From: Amaurobius ferox
Lineage: Eukaryota; Arthropoda; Arachnida; Araneae; Amaurobiidae
Direction: 5' to 3'
NCBI GenBank assembly: GCA_951213105.1
Contig: OX578140.1
Span: forward strand, 119,829,653 to 119,893,652
Length of the DNA: 64,000 bases
Shown here: positions 11,473 to 23,002 of the stretch, piece after piece
Numbering within the stretch: the stretch's first letter is position 1
How the letters are laid out: each line of letters opens with the position of its first letter
The notes under the pieces: model-generated
Told to the model about the DNA's origin: nothing
The model's database searches: none
What the model saw: only the letters and a program-made list of their open reading frames with translations
Translations under genes and position numbers: made by a program

Positions 11473-11984
11473 CTCCCCACCCTGTTATATGGACTCTACA
11501 GGGCAACAGCACTACCGAGCCTATCTAAGAAGATAAAATGATTGCATTATTTCAAACAATGTGCTTTGGCACTGGGTATTGGAAAATTAAAAAAAATGAT
11601 CTCAGAAACTATATTAAATGTCTACAGAACACTAAAAATGATGATGCACTTATTCTTTTGATGAGGTCTGTCTTCCCTTGAAGACGCCAAGAAAAGCTGG
11701 CACACCAATTTGTATGGAATATGTCACCAAGATCTGGCAGAGCAGAAATATAGAACTCCAGAGAGTATGCTGATGTAAAAATTTAGGTCAGCGGTTGAAA
11801 ACATCGCCAAAATGTGCAGGGCTGGTGTGGCTATGAATCTATATAGTATCAGGTGTGCATAAACCAACACTCTCTCTTATACTGACACTACAACCCTAAA
11901 CATCTGTCTGTACTTTAAAAAAGTGTACTTTTTACGATTTTCATAAATGAAATGCTTGACCCTAAGGTGAAGGTGTATTGCAGT

Positions 11985-12480
11985 TGTTACGTTTATTTTC
12001 AAAGATACAGTATTTCCAGGTTAATAAAATTTCAAAGTTCCTAAATTTTCCCCTTTCCCTTCAAAATTCCAATTTAATTTATTGTTATTTGTTTCTTTCA
12101 GCGATTCATCTCATATTAACATTAATTTACTATCCTTTTCTAGCATCCCAAATTTTAAATTACTCGTAATTTATCGGCAAACGCTAAATATATCCCTCTA
12201 ATCATTTGCTAATATAACAGCGTCCTCTATGCATTTTTCTTTACCACATTACACCTTCGCTTTTAGTAAAGCACTTCATTCACGAAATTGTCGAAAATAT
12301 GCATCTTTTTAAGAGACAAAAAGCTCCCTGGCTGGCAATAACAGAAACAATAAAATAATGAATAAAATGAATGATAATTCTAAATATAATCTTTATTAAA
12401 CTCAATAATAATAGTAATTAAATAAATATTTGTTAAATATGTATGTTAAATTGTTGTGGAGGAAAACCTTCCCAACAGAA
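11985..12480 (+). repeat. Dispersed repeat R, copy 1 (uninterrupted)
   Basis: The block from TTTTCAAAGATACAGTATTT through AGTAAAGCACTT to CTTTTTAAGAG recurs at 14910-15200 plus 18089-18150, where an RTE LINE splits it, and in inverse orientation at about 19835-20085. The adjoining AT-rich part ending GGAGGAAAACCTTCCCAACA recurs directly at 19714-19830. This copy serves as an empty-site reference for the LINE insertion. The family is unrecognised. Confidence 0.7.
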
Positions 12481-13679
12481 TGGTGCAGTTTTGGTTCTGC
12501 TTGGTCTGTCCACTGAATTAAAAGATGGGTTTTTTTCTGGACTGTCCACCCAAATAATTTGTTTTTAAATTTTAGTCAGTATTACATGAATAATATTTTG
12601 GTTGAAATTTTAATGCAATATGTATACCTATATTTTATATTTCTTTATGTATGCTATAAGAAATGGCACCTGTTCTTTGAATAATTTATTTTTGCGTGAT
12701 TTTTCTTTTCTTTGCTGGGTAGTGATTTTTTTATTTAATAAGAAATTCAGGAGGTAGTGAGTGTGATTTATAGAAGTTTCCATTTCACTTGTTTGTTTTT
12801 TTCCCTCATTTCAATGTGCGGAAAAATGTGATGTGTATGGGTTAGTTTGGCAGGTCTATGCCTTTGGAAAATTTTTAGGTACTAGGTATGCCTAAATCTG
12901 AGACAATCTAAATTTACCTTCAACTCCATTGATTCTGTAAAGAAATTTTCAAATTGATATGACTGCAGCTTTGCCCTATGCTATGTATTCTGTTCCATTC
13001 TTTTTGTGTTGACCTTAAGCAGTTTTAGTTATTGGAATATATGTCAGTTTGTATATTTTTGGAAAGAATTGTGAAAGTAGTTAGTATTTAGTAAAAATAT
13101 GGTGAAGAAATACAAATAGTATCTGCAGGAGAGTATCATTTGTAATAGAAAAGTTTTTTATATATATTTTCTGTATTTTAAAGATTTGGAATTTATACAT
13201 ACCAGGCTAAATTCTTTAGGGCTTTTTTCATTTTTTTTTTTTTTTGTCACTGATTTTATGCAATAAGTTTTAGAAGCTTAGCGGTTCATTTTCCCAGTAC
13301 ATGGTAAACAAGTTTTAGTTGTTTTGATAGACAATTAATTCTCAATAGTTTGTGGTCCTGGCAAGGGGAAGTGTGTATATCTAGTATAGGTAGTGCTAAG
13401 TAGTTTTGGAGAGATTGTATTTTCTGAAGCTCGAGTATGCATAATGTCCTTTTTCAATTTAAGTAATATTATAGTGTAAGTTTTTTATTCACAGATCCGG
13501 GGTGTATTGAATTTTGGGTTGATTAAGGAGGATTTCTCATGCTACTACATTTGCATTTAATTAAATGGATTATTTCCAAGATCACCAAGTGTTACAGTTA
13601 AAGAGAAAAGAGCATTTCTTATATACTAGAAGGTACGCTCGTTGTATGATGGAAATCAGAATTTGCGAATCATTACTTC
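12481..13679. other. AT-rich intronic stretch, nothing recognised
   Basis: Apart from a GGTGGACAGTCCAG-like word (inverse, about 12539-12553) that also occurs near 19262, there is no exon, TIR or RNA-gene signal. Confidence 0.4.
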
Positions 13680-14265
13680 ACATTTGGCGTCACTTTTATC
13701 AATTTAGTGACATTTTTGTCACTTTGGCAACATTTAAAAATGTTGCCAAGTTGGCGACATCCTACTAAGTTTGTTGCCAAGTGTTATGGATGGACGGAGA
13801 AATGAGTTATTCTTATTATCTATTCTTATGTTCTTTTCAAGATATTGAACTTTCATCAATTAGTTATCATTTCATTGATTCAGCATCAGTTTCATCAATT
13901 TGGCGAATTTTTATCAATTGAGTGACATTTTCGCCAATTTGTTAACATTTAAAAAGTCACCAAGTTGGAGATATTCCGAAAAATTTGTCACTAAAATTTT
14001 ATCCAAACGTTATGGATGGAAAAATAGGTTATTCTTATAGTACTCGTAGATTCTTATATTCTTTCCAAGATATTGAATTTTCGTCCATTAGTCATCATTT
14101 TCATTGATTTAGCATCACTTTTTAAGAATTTGGTGACATTGTCGTTAATTTGGAAATGTTTAAAAAAGTTGCTAAGTTAGCGAGATTTCACCAAATTCAT
14201 CGACCAAATCTCGCCAATCGTTATGAGCTGAGAAATAAGTTATTCTTATAGCAGATAACTGACTA
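13680..14265. repeat. Tandem repeat, three copies of about 210-230 bp
   Basis: GTTATGGATGGA followed by GTTATTCTTAT recurs near 13783 and 14009, and in a diverged form near 14220. AAGATATTGAA followed by TCATCATTT-like sequence recurs near 13841 and 14069. The unit also carries many GTGACATTT/GCCAATTTGG words that pair internally. It is diverged and non-coding. Confidence 0.65.
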
Positions 14266-14905
14266 TTGGCATCAACTACAAAGGTATTACCCAAAGTATC
14301 TCCTGAATGGAGCGAGCTAGATCCGTGAGAATGATGTCACCAAATTTATCTCATGATATTACATATGAAAATTGAATATATTTCCCGATATTCAATATTT
14401 TTTATTTTATGTGGTTTTTTGATAAATTTATTTGAAAAATGTGCAATATCTCAAGAACGGTCCATGCTAGCATTCTGAAGTTTATGTCAATCGTTTTCTA
14501 ATGAAAAATTACATAAGAAATGACTATTTGCATGACTTTATTAAAGATTTTGATTTTTTAATGATTTTTTCAAAATTTCACTTGAAAATTTAGTGGAGTT
14601 CTGAACATTCGTTTGCGTTTAGAAACAATAGGATACCAGTATTCACGGATTGTAATTTTTGTATCAAATTTTGTTCAAATTGCTCCATTTATTCGTCAGA
14701 TATCGTTTCCACAGACTCACTGACACACACACAGACATCACCTCAAAAACTTTAGATTCATGTTCAGGGATGCTTGGAAAGTACTCTCCCATCAAAATCT
14801 TGAATTTGAATTTTCGACCTTGTCACTACTTTCCTTATGCATTATACTATGCATATAAGGAAAAAAATTTATTCTAAATTTTTTTTCCCATGGCATGAAG
14901 GCATC
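14266..14905. other. Degenerate interspersed repeat, non-coding
   Basis: The stretch carries TCTCAAGAACGG and a short CA-rich run (CTGACACACACACAGACA), features of old invertebrate interspersed repeats. No ORF of interest. Confidence 0.35.
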
Positions 14906-15211
14906 CATTATGTTTATTTTCAAATATACAGTATTTCCAAAGTAATTGAAGTTCAAAATTCTTAAATTTTCCCCCTTCCATTCAAAATTTTAAATTTACT
15001 TATTGTTATCTGTATATTTCGGTGGTTTATCTTATATTATCATTAATGTACTATCCTTTTCTAGCATCTCAATATTCTAAATTGCCCAAAATTTATCAGC
15101 AAATACTAAATATATCCCTCTTAATCGCTTGCTAATATACAGGTGTCCCCTATCTGTTTTTCTTTGCCATATAACACCTTCGCTTTTGGTAAAGCACTTT
15201 CTTCTTCTTCT

Positions 15212-16855
15212 TCAATGGCCTGACAGCCCAGGATGGGCCCTTGCCTTCCGCAGTATAGAACTCCAGGCTCCCCCATCCCTGGCCAAAGACCTCCAGTTCA
15301 AAACTTTTAAAATTTTAAAGTCCTTTTTCACACAGTCGAGCCATCTGAGTTTAGGTCTTCCTCTTTTACGGGTGCCGAATGGTCTGGCAGAGAAGATCTT
15401 TTTTGTTGTACGGCTTTCGGCCATCCTGCACAGGTGACCCACCCATTTAATTCTCTGAATCGTGATGTAATTGACTATATCTGGTTCTTTAAAAGACTTA
15501 TAAAGCTCTGAGTTAGTTCTTCTTCTCCAGATGTTGTTACAATTTAAGCCACCAAAAATACCTCTCAAGATTTTTCTCTCAAAAACAGAAATGATGTCTT
15601 TAACTTTTTCTGTCATTGCCCAAGTCTCAGCAGAGTAGGTAAGAATGGGTCTGATTAAACTTTTGTATATTATAATCTTCGTTTTTCTGCTGATGAAGTC
15701 AGACTTTAAGTACCTTTTAAGGCCGAAAAAACATCGGTTAGCAGCTGTAACTCTACCACGAATTTCGGGCATAATGTCATTGAGAGTATTAACTTCAGAT
15801 CCTAAATATCTGAAGTTGCTTACAGTTTCAAACTTGTAAACCCCAATTTCGAAATAAGGACAGTCATAATTACCACAGGGCATATACTTAGTTTTATTTT
15901 GATTAATAGTTAGATGCATTTTACTGGCTGCGGCCTCTAAGGATGTGAAGGCTTCCTTAAGTAACTCGGGAGTGCGTGCTACAATGTCAATGTCGTCAGC
16001 AAACGCAAAAATCTGGACAGACTTGTTAAAGATTGTTCCACGGGTATTGATGTTAGAGTCTTTCACAATTTTTTGGAGTGCAATATTGAAAAGCAAGCAG
16101 GCCAGTGCATCGCCTTGTCTGAGCCCATTTGAAACAGTAATAGGCTCGGAGAGATTATTCTGAATTCTTACCCTAAGCTTTGTTTCGGTAAGAGTAATAT
16201 TAGCCAAATTTATAAGTTTATCGGGTATTAGAAATTCTCTCATAGCTTCAATTAATAGTTTTCTGTTTACTGAATCATAGGCAGTCTTGAAATCAACGAA
16301 GAGATGGTAAGTTGCTATGCCATATTCATTAGCTTTTTCCAACACTTGCCTAATGTTAAAAATCTGTTCAATAGTAGATCTATCTCTGCGGAAACCACAT
16401 TGGTAGTCTCCCACAATGTCTTCTGCATAAGTTACTAGTCTACTAAAGAGTATATTAGAAAACAATTTATAAAAAACGCAAAGAAGACTGATTCCCCTGT
16501 AGTTGGCACATTCCAAAACGTCTCCCTTTTTGTGGATAGGACAAATGATACTCAATTTCCAATCTTCGGGCAAGACTTCTTGGTTCCAGACTGATTCAAT
16601 GAGGTGATGGATTTCCTCAATGTTTTGACTTGCTGCACTTTTAATAAGTTCAGAAGGAATCAAATCTGGGCCTGGAGCCTTGCAATTTTTGAGCCTCTTA
16701 ATTCCTTCTCTGACTTCTGCTAAAGACGGCGGTGGAATATTGTCAGCGTCTGCAGAAGTATTCGGGATGGTGAAAACCTCATCCTGAGTATGGTCATTCA
16801 GTAAATCACTAAAATGCTCATTCCATCTATGAAGTACCTCTTTTCTATCATTCAA
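15212..16855 (-). pseudogene. RTE ORF, reverse transcriptase part
   Basis: 547 codons. The N-terminal linker reads DRKEVLHRWNEHFSDLLN. The RT fingers carry ELIKSAASQNIEEIHHLIES and CPIHKKGD, the palm has NGLRQGDALACLLFN, and the active site is FAFADDIDIV (the FADD form of the YxDD box). The C-terminus has the RTE-like WVGHLCRM and GRPKLRWLDCV, ending ARAHPGLSGH. RT copies the element RNA onto nicked chromosomal DNA. The apparent start at 16855 is an internal TTG; the frame is open upstream to about 16998, where it should fuse to the endonuclease. Apart from that frameshift the domain looks intact. Confidence 0.9.
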
Positions 16856-18069
16856 GATGATGTTGTTTTTGTCTCTACAAGCAGTAGTTCTGGGCTTAAA
16901 GTCTTTGCGGCCAAGATTAATTTCACGGTAGAAAGCACGGCTTTCATTGGATCCTCTGAGATGTTCAACTTCCCTAAACAGATCCTCGTGAAAGAGTCTT
17001 TTTTTTTTAGCCTATGGATCTTCTTCTCCTGCTTCCTAGATATCTTATATTCTTCAACGGAGCTTCTTGAATGTCGCCTCTGGATCATACTTTTATAGGC
17101 GGCCCTTTTTGCCTGTGTTACAAGAGCGCATTCTTTATCAAACCAATCCTTTGGTTTCAATTTTTCCAAATTTCCCAGTGAGCTGTCAGCTGAATGGATA
17201 ATCGAATTCTTGAGCAGGCCCCACTTAATTTCCACACTCTCCAAATCAGCAAAGTTTTTAGATCTTAGTTCTTCCCTAAGTGTGGACTGGAATTCTCGCC
17301 CACTTGTTTCGTTTTTCAGTTTTTTACAATCAAACCTTTTTTGCCTCTCTCCCTGTATCTTTCGGGCGTTTGAAATTTTGGCAATTAGTTTAACGATGAC
17401 CAAGAAGTGGTCAGAATCACAAGTTGCGCCTCGGTAAGTTCTTACATCCTGGATATCCGAGGCATGCCTAGAATCAATGAGTACATGATCAATTTGATTA
17501 AAGGTCTCACTATCGGGTGAGTGCCAGGTCATCTTATGAATTCTCCTGTGTCCGAGCACAGTGCTTGAAATAATCATGCTGTGCTCAGGAGCAAAAAACA
17601 CCAGTCGCTGTCCATTGTCATTGGTGTTATCATGTAAGCTGTGCCTTCCGATAGTTGGTCTAAACTCAACCTCCTTACCTAATTTCGCATTCATATCCCC
17701 CAAAATGATTTTAATGTCATGCTTGGGACAAGATCTGTATAGCATAGAAAGATCTTCATAAAAAATTTCCTTCTCCTCTTCTTCTTTGTCCTCTGAAGGT
17801 GCATGACCGTTGATAATACTATAATTAAAAAACCTTCCCCTCAGACGAATTTTGCAAAGTCGGGGAGACTTAGGAACGAAATCAGTTACTAAGTGTTTTA
17901 AACCTTTGTTCAATAGGAAACCAGTTCCAAAAGCATGTTTTTTCGCATCACAACTGTAGTAAATCGTGTGATTTCTTTTCTCAATGGTACCCTCACCAAG
18001 CCACCGCATTTCCTGAATGGCAAGTAGGTCCATATTATACCTGTCAAATTCTTCTATAAGAAACTGCAA
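16852..18069 (-). pseudogene. RTE ORF, apurinic-type endonuclease part
   Basis: The frame opens at 18069 without an ATG (TTG), because the element is 5'-truncated. It lacks the first dozen or so residues of the endonuclease. Catalytic motifs are present: IQEMRWLG (metal-binding Glu), GDMNAKLG (Asp and Asn), QIDHVLI and CDSDHFLV (the Asp-His pair). This domain nicks the target DNA to prime reverse transcription. After the A10 run at 16999-17008 the reading is out of frame: the true continuation (FREVEHLRGSNESRAFYREI) lies in the frame of the downstream reverse transcriptase. One indel in that run therefore separates two halves of a single ORF. The last ~45 codons of this frame are spurious. 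Confidence 0.85.
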
Positions 18070-18180
18070 CCTCTACTAAAATACAGAGTTGGTAAAGCAC
18101 TTTATTGCACATTATTGTCAAAAAGTACATCTTTTTAAGAGTTTAAGAAGTTCCCTGGTCGGCAATAAGCTAAATAACAC

Positions 18181-19713
18181 ATGTTTGGAGTTGCCTTAAG
18201 TAAACATAGTTCAGGTAGGCATTAGATTACACCCGAGCGGGGTAGTTGCATTTTCAACCATTAACCTTGTGTTTTGGTGAGGTTTTTTTATTTTGTACAC
18301 ATCACGTTATGCATGACATGACATGCATGCTTGTGTATGTATGTTACGTTTGTATGTCACGTTATGTATAACATGACATGCACGTTTTCACTCACCAAGG
18401 TTGGTGGTTCTTGCGAAAGGAAAATCTCGGCATATATTAGATGCTGAGCTTTTGAGAGAGTAAAACATTTTTTTGGATGGTGGCTAGACCCAGGTATTGG
18501 GCCAACCTACGCCCTCGCCAGCCCTTCCTATTCTGTGAATACCATGTTTTCTTTTCTATCTTGGGATGTTCATCCAATGTTGCCTGTTATCCTGCTTCAC
18601 CAAATGCAACTTTCTCCAACACAAACTTTAATCCTGCTTGTTGCTGCATCTACGATTTTGTCTGCTGACATTGGGTAACCTGTGTTTGCAGGGTCTTTCA
18701 CACGTCCACTGATGTTCCATTTCTGACTCTTGACAGTTGGACATATGTAATTTCTTTAGTTCGTGTTATGTAAAATTCCTATGAAAAACCCATGGCATTA
18801 GCTAGACTTTGCCAGTTCACAACAAGCTTACAAGTATATGAATTGTAACCTATGAGATTACAGCTACACCAAAACATCGACATCAATGAATAATATGTGC
18901 ATCTACGTACTGTTTAAGCGTCGCCGGAAATCAACGTTTTAAATAGTGCTTCATCTCATGTGTTTAATTGTGTTTAATTAAATTAAAAGGCGCTTTCTAT
19001 GAGAAGGGTGTTGCCATCTAACGGGCAATTCCTTAAGGAATTGCCCACTTTACAAGTTCATTTTATTGCTCAAGATTTGGAAAAAAATGACAGTGTCTAA
19101 ACAGTGGTTAATGATCTTATTAACATTTTATGTCCTAGATATTATGATTTCTGATTTGTATTTTTACTTTTAATAATTTTAAGAGTTTATTTTTGAATAT
19201 GTACCCTTTTAACTTAAAAAAATGTACTATTTATTATTTTTAATCTCAACATATTCTTTTGGTGGACAAGTCCAGTCTGACCAAACTCGGGACTTCAGAG
19301 CTGAGAGTGATTTAAAGCTGGGAAAAATATTAAATTTAAGAATTGTTTATGGACTATCTGTTAGGGTTTTATAATAGTTAATTTAATTTCTGTTGTTTTA
19401 AATAAAAGTTTTGTTAGGCAATTAATCTGTTGTTATTTTTGTTCCTTCCTTTAATACGCTAGTTTTGACTGAAAGGTAGGTGTTTGTTTAGTAACTGAAG
19501 TACATTAATTATGTAGTTAAATAAGGTGTAATTTATCACAGGCCAAATGAGTTAATAATAAAAATATTTATTAAGCAAAAATAATCAAATTGAATCTTGA
19601 AATTTAATTGAAAATAATATATAGATAGGAACAACATAAATAAATCTAAGATAATAAAATGTAACTATAACAAAAATGAAAGTTACCTAATTAAGAGAAA
19701 CATTAAAGTAATT
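18181..19713. other. Intronic stretch without recognised genes
   Basis: Holds a TG/CA-rich patch with repeated ACATGACATGCA and CACGTTATG words (18300-18390), a 17-bp palindrome-like GCAATTCCTTAAGGAATTGC at 19024-19043, and a GGTGGACAAGTCCAG word at 19261. No exon was found. The 63-codon frame at 18477 has no domain. Confidence 0.4.
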
Positions 19714-20090
19714 AATGAATAAAATGAATGCTAATTCTAAATAATATATATTAAACTCAATAATAATAATTAAATAAATATTTGTTAGTTAAGTATATTA
19801 AATAATTGAGGAGAAAAACCTCCCCAACACAGCAAATAAAAGCTTATAGGAGATGCTGGTATATTTAAGAATTATTAAAAGAGGTAATTAGCCTTTGCCG
19901 ATAATTATGAGTCATTTAGAATATTGTAATACTAGGGAGGGATGGTAGATTAATGTTAATATGAGCTAAATTGCCTAAATAAACAGATAACAATAAATTA
20001 ATCAGGAATTTTGAAGTAAAGAAGGAAAATTTAGGAATTTTTAGCTTTTATAGTTTAGGAAATACTGTATCTCTGAAAGTCAACACAACA
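19714..20090 (-). repeat. Dispersed repeat R, copy 3 (partly inverted)
   Basis: 19714-19830 matches 12365-12480 directly, ending GAGGAGAAAAACCTCCCCAAC. 19835-20085 matches 11985-12240 on the opposite strand (GGAAATACTGTATCTCTGAAA at the far end). The change of orientation between the two halves differs from copy 1, so the family may have foldback or rearranged structure. Confidence 0.55.
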
Positions 20091-20454
20091 AAATACCAAT
20101 AAAATATTCTCTTTTGTACGTTTATAGAAAGACCAATATTCGAATAGATCCTTCTGCGTGAAACATGACTGTGTATGAAGTTTAAAAGAAAAGCATTTTT
20201 CTTATTTCAAAAAAGAAATTTAAATATTGATAATGACTAGCTATTCAATATGTTTTGTTACATTAAAAATTTGTTACTGGAGTAAAGCTTGAAGAATTAT
20301 GACAAAATGACTACCGATCTTAGAGAAGTTGATATCTTTGAATATTTTATAACTAAATGAATATATTTAAATGTATTTTTTAAATTATTCACTTTTGCTT
20401 ATGTCTGCCAGGATCAAATGCTACCGGGTGAAAAATTTTCAATAATAAACAATA

Positions 20455-20640
20455 CAGTGAAACCTCGGTAACTCGACACATGGATAATTCGACTACCCCG
20501 GTAACTCAACATATATTTTTCTCACGGTTGGCATAATGCTAATTCCTATAGATAAAAAACTCTGTAACTCAGCATATATTAACAGAAACCCGCTTAAGTC
20601 GACTACAAATTGTACATTCTGTCACAAGTAATCTTTAGAA
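20455..20640 (+). mobile_element. Tigger-type terminal fragment
   Basis: TA then CAGTGAAACCTCGGTAACTC, with internal repeats of the theme (CCGGTAACTCAACA, CTGTAACTCAGCA, CCGCTTAAGTCGAC). This is a one-sided end: no matching terminus was found nearby. A short relative with both ends is at 31048-31131. Confidence 0.5.
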
Positions 20641-20899
20641 TTTGTCCGAGAGTAGGCCAGTTCTAAGAATTTGATGTCGTTGTTCTCAGGTATTTCAACA
20701 AGTCTATGTTTCTTTGTTCTCTATGGCGTTTGTTCCATGATTCCCCCTCCTTCTTTGTACTCCCTGGAGTGCCTGCTGAAGCAATGTCACCAGCAAACAT
20801 CTCTCGGGAATTCGCAGTGGGGAGGTGGAGATCACCTTGATTTGTTTCATTTCAGCTGCCTGGAAATCGGAAAGAGCAGATTTTGGTCAATACTTTGAT

Positions 20900-21655
20900 A
20901 ATGATCGGGTAGACATTGGCTGTTGTTTCATAGTCTGTTGTTGATACAACATGGCTGTTGTTGATATAACATGGAGAGCTCAGATGTGCCATATCCTAGC
21001 TCTTCATGCCAACATAGAGATTCTGCTTTAAAAGGATTGGGTACACCTTTAGGGTGAAACCCGATCAGCCATTGAAACAATTCCTTTGGGGTTGGATCAT
21101 GGCAAAAAGGAGGAGATCAGCAACCTTGTTGTGGGTGGAGGTGGAGTTGTGAGCTTATGTAAGCAGCACACTGAAACCATGGCCTGGGTGCAGGAAGTAC
21201 TCTTCAAGACACAACGTCTCAATAGAAGGTGCACTTAAAATCAGCAAGACCAGCAGCTGAAGAATGTTGGGGCTGCTACAGAGAAGGTTGGAGGTACCAA
21301 ACGACTTAGGTCAGATAGCACCACACCATCTCCAGGAAACCTGGTCACGAAAAAAAGACCAAGGATAGACATCCAACCTGGATAATTTGCACATGCAGTC
21401 CAGGTTATAAAGATGGCTGTCGTAAAAGACTCATTCCCCTCTGGTAAGCTGAGCAAGGAAGAAGTTGATGTCATCCAGATGGTGATGCTCAACAAAATAG
21501 ATGAGATCCCCACTTGTGAGCAACTTCCTAAGATCCATGGTTCTGGCTTGAATGCAGAAGCTTTGGTTTTTCAGTGCGATGATATAATGACTGTGGAATG
21601 GGTTAAGAAAACCTTCCACAATAACAGACAGGTTTTAGGTGAGCAGACCTGCCAA
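20900..21655 (+). pseudogene. LINE ORF1 (gag-like), N-terminal part
   Basis: The frame reads KRLRSDSTTPSPG and KKRPRID (21300-21370), then after one stop MAVVKDSFPSGKLSKEEVDV and GLNAEALVFQCDDIMTVEWV (21413-21650). Basic and Ser/Pro-rich sequence followed by this globular region is typical of ORF1 proteins of R1/LOA/I-like LINEs (the DUF4780-type region). ORF1 proteins bind the element RNA. The reading stops near 21655 and the rest of the same domain appears at 25193, so about 3.5 kb may have been inserted between. The 5' limit is uncertain. Confidence 0.5.
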
Positions 21656-22587
21656 CTGTTACGATTTAATCGTATTTAGTACGATAAATCCCGAGCAGTA
21701 CGATAATACGATTTTGCCACCAAAAGTACGATTTAAAAAAAAAAAATACGTTTTTCCCTATTTTTTCCCTTTTTCAGACCGAAGTAGGGAATTTCGAGAG
21801 GCTTTTGATTTCTAACAAATTCCCCTGTCTTTGGTTTTCCATTGGAAATAAATAAAAATACACCGGCAACTAATAGACCAATCCAGTCTCCTTTTCTGTT
21901 CCGCTTTCCCATTTTTTGTCGTCATATTTAAAGCTACTGATTGGTCGGCGCTGGAATGTAGACGCGTATTTGCAGTATTGCCAGTTTTGCGATTTTCCTG
22001 CTCGATTGAGCTAGTTTTGGCTGGAGGAAAATTTTTCTGAATGCCGTGCGGGTTGCAAATTTTGGGCTACTTTCAGCTTTTGCTTAGTTCAATGGTATTT
22101 TCGCCCAACTGAGCTGGTTTCTGCGACATTGAGCAAAAACCGGCAGCATTTAACATTGGGACTAGTTTTTGTCAATTTTTGTGCGGGAGTTTTGGCGAAG
22201 ACCTGGACTATTCCCGTTATCTGCAAAAAACTCATGCGCGGAGGGAGCACGTGATATTTTGTCTTTAAACACAGTAACAAACATTCTAAAGTCATGTTAG
22301 GCATTTTAACCTTGCTTCATAGCAATGCCCAGTGATATGATTGCTGCGCCGAACTGCCCCATTCTGATACAAAAAGCAAATTTTAACTGATTTTGCGCCA
22401 ACACTGCGCCATTTCATGAAAATACCGGAAAACGTAATTCTTCTCCGTAATTCTCGGAACGGAGAGAAAGGATTGAATCAGAAATTTCTCACAACAGTGT
22501 AATCTACCAACAAAATTAGAGGATTAGATTTCTTTCTTTTCAGACATCTCAAGTTTTTATCAACTGTGTGGTTGTTCGGACTAAGAC

Positions 22588-23002
22588 ACTACTACCTACA
22601 ATAGGGCCAACGGCCGTACCGTGCTGAAAACACCGGTTCTCGTTAGATCACCGAAGTCAAGCAGCATCGGGCGCGGTTAGTACTTGGTGGGTGACCACCT
22701 CGGAACACCGCGTGCTGTTGGCCATCTCGGGTGCGGTATCCCCGTGGTTTGCGCGCTAGATTTGCACGCTACCACAAATGCCGCCGTGTTCATGCGGAGT
22801 ACGATCACGTTAAACATGTGGGTCCGTAAGTCCTTCCGAGAGGTTGGTGGTAGGGGAAGGAGGGTACGGTCCCTGTGGATGCCTCCCCCACTGGGTTGCG
22901 GTCTAAATTGGGTGGCACTTCCCGGCCGTCCATACAGTTACCTTACACCTTTCTGGTAGGTCGGACGGTCTGGGTCTCAACAACAACAACTACTACCTAC
23001 AA
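22588..23002 (+). repeat. 5S-tRNA chimeric SINE, 387 bp, with 14-bp target-site duplication
   Basis: ACTACTACCTACAA occurs at 22588-22601 and 22989-23002. Between them, in order: a 5S rRNA-derived head (22606-22722); a tRNA-like segment with GTGCGGTATCCCCGTGG and TTTGCGCGC, where the A box is degraded and the B box is gone (about 22729-22784); a body with CATGCGGAGTACGATCACG (22785-22920); and a tail stem-loop from CCGGCCGTCC to GGTCGGACGGTCTGGG (22922-22974), followed by a CAA-rich end. The body and tail are shared with the tRNA-headed SINE at 38245-38529 (opposite strand). Confidence 0.85.
22606..22722 (+). ncRNA. 5S rRNA-derived SINE head
   Basis: 117 bp that closely follow 5S rRNA: GCCAACGGCCGTACC at the start, ACACCGGTTCTCG, GATCACCGAAGTCAAGCAGC, CGGTTAGTACTTGG, TGGGTGACC, and GTGCTGTTGGC closing the terminal helix. 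The internal control region for TFIIIA and RNA polymerase III is recognisable, so it could still promote transcription. Because it is fused to a SINE body and flanked by a target-site duplication, I call it a retroposed head and not a host 5S gene. Confidence 0.8.

Larger units (their letters stand above)
15186..18103 (-). mobile_element. RTE-type non-LTR retrotransposon, nearly full length
   Basis: TTGGTAAAGCACTTT is present at 15186-15200 and 18089-18103, a 15-bp target-site duplication, bounding a 2888-bp element (15201-18088) on the minus strand. It has no long 3' UTR: the ORF stop falls directly in a (GAA)n tail (15201-15212), a feature of RTE-like LINEs. The coding region joins an AP-type endonuclease to a reverse transcriptase and is open except for one frameshift. 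The 5' end is truncated shortly before the endonuclease start. High integrity and an exact duplication suggest recent insertion. Confidence 0.9.
14910..18180 (+). repeat. Dispersed repeat R, copy 2, split by an RTE LINE
   Basis: 14910-15200 matches 11985-12275 and the match resumes at 18104-18150 (CTTTTTAAGAG). The LINE lies exactly in the word GGTAAAGCACTTT, duplicated at both borders. Confidence 0.7.

Noticed and set aside
22606..22722. A functional host 5S rRNA gene
   Set aside because: It is fused to a SINE body and flanked by a 14-bp target-site duplication, with no terminator T-run directly after the 5S end; a retroposed head explains it better.
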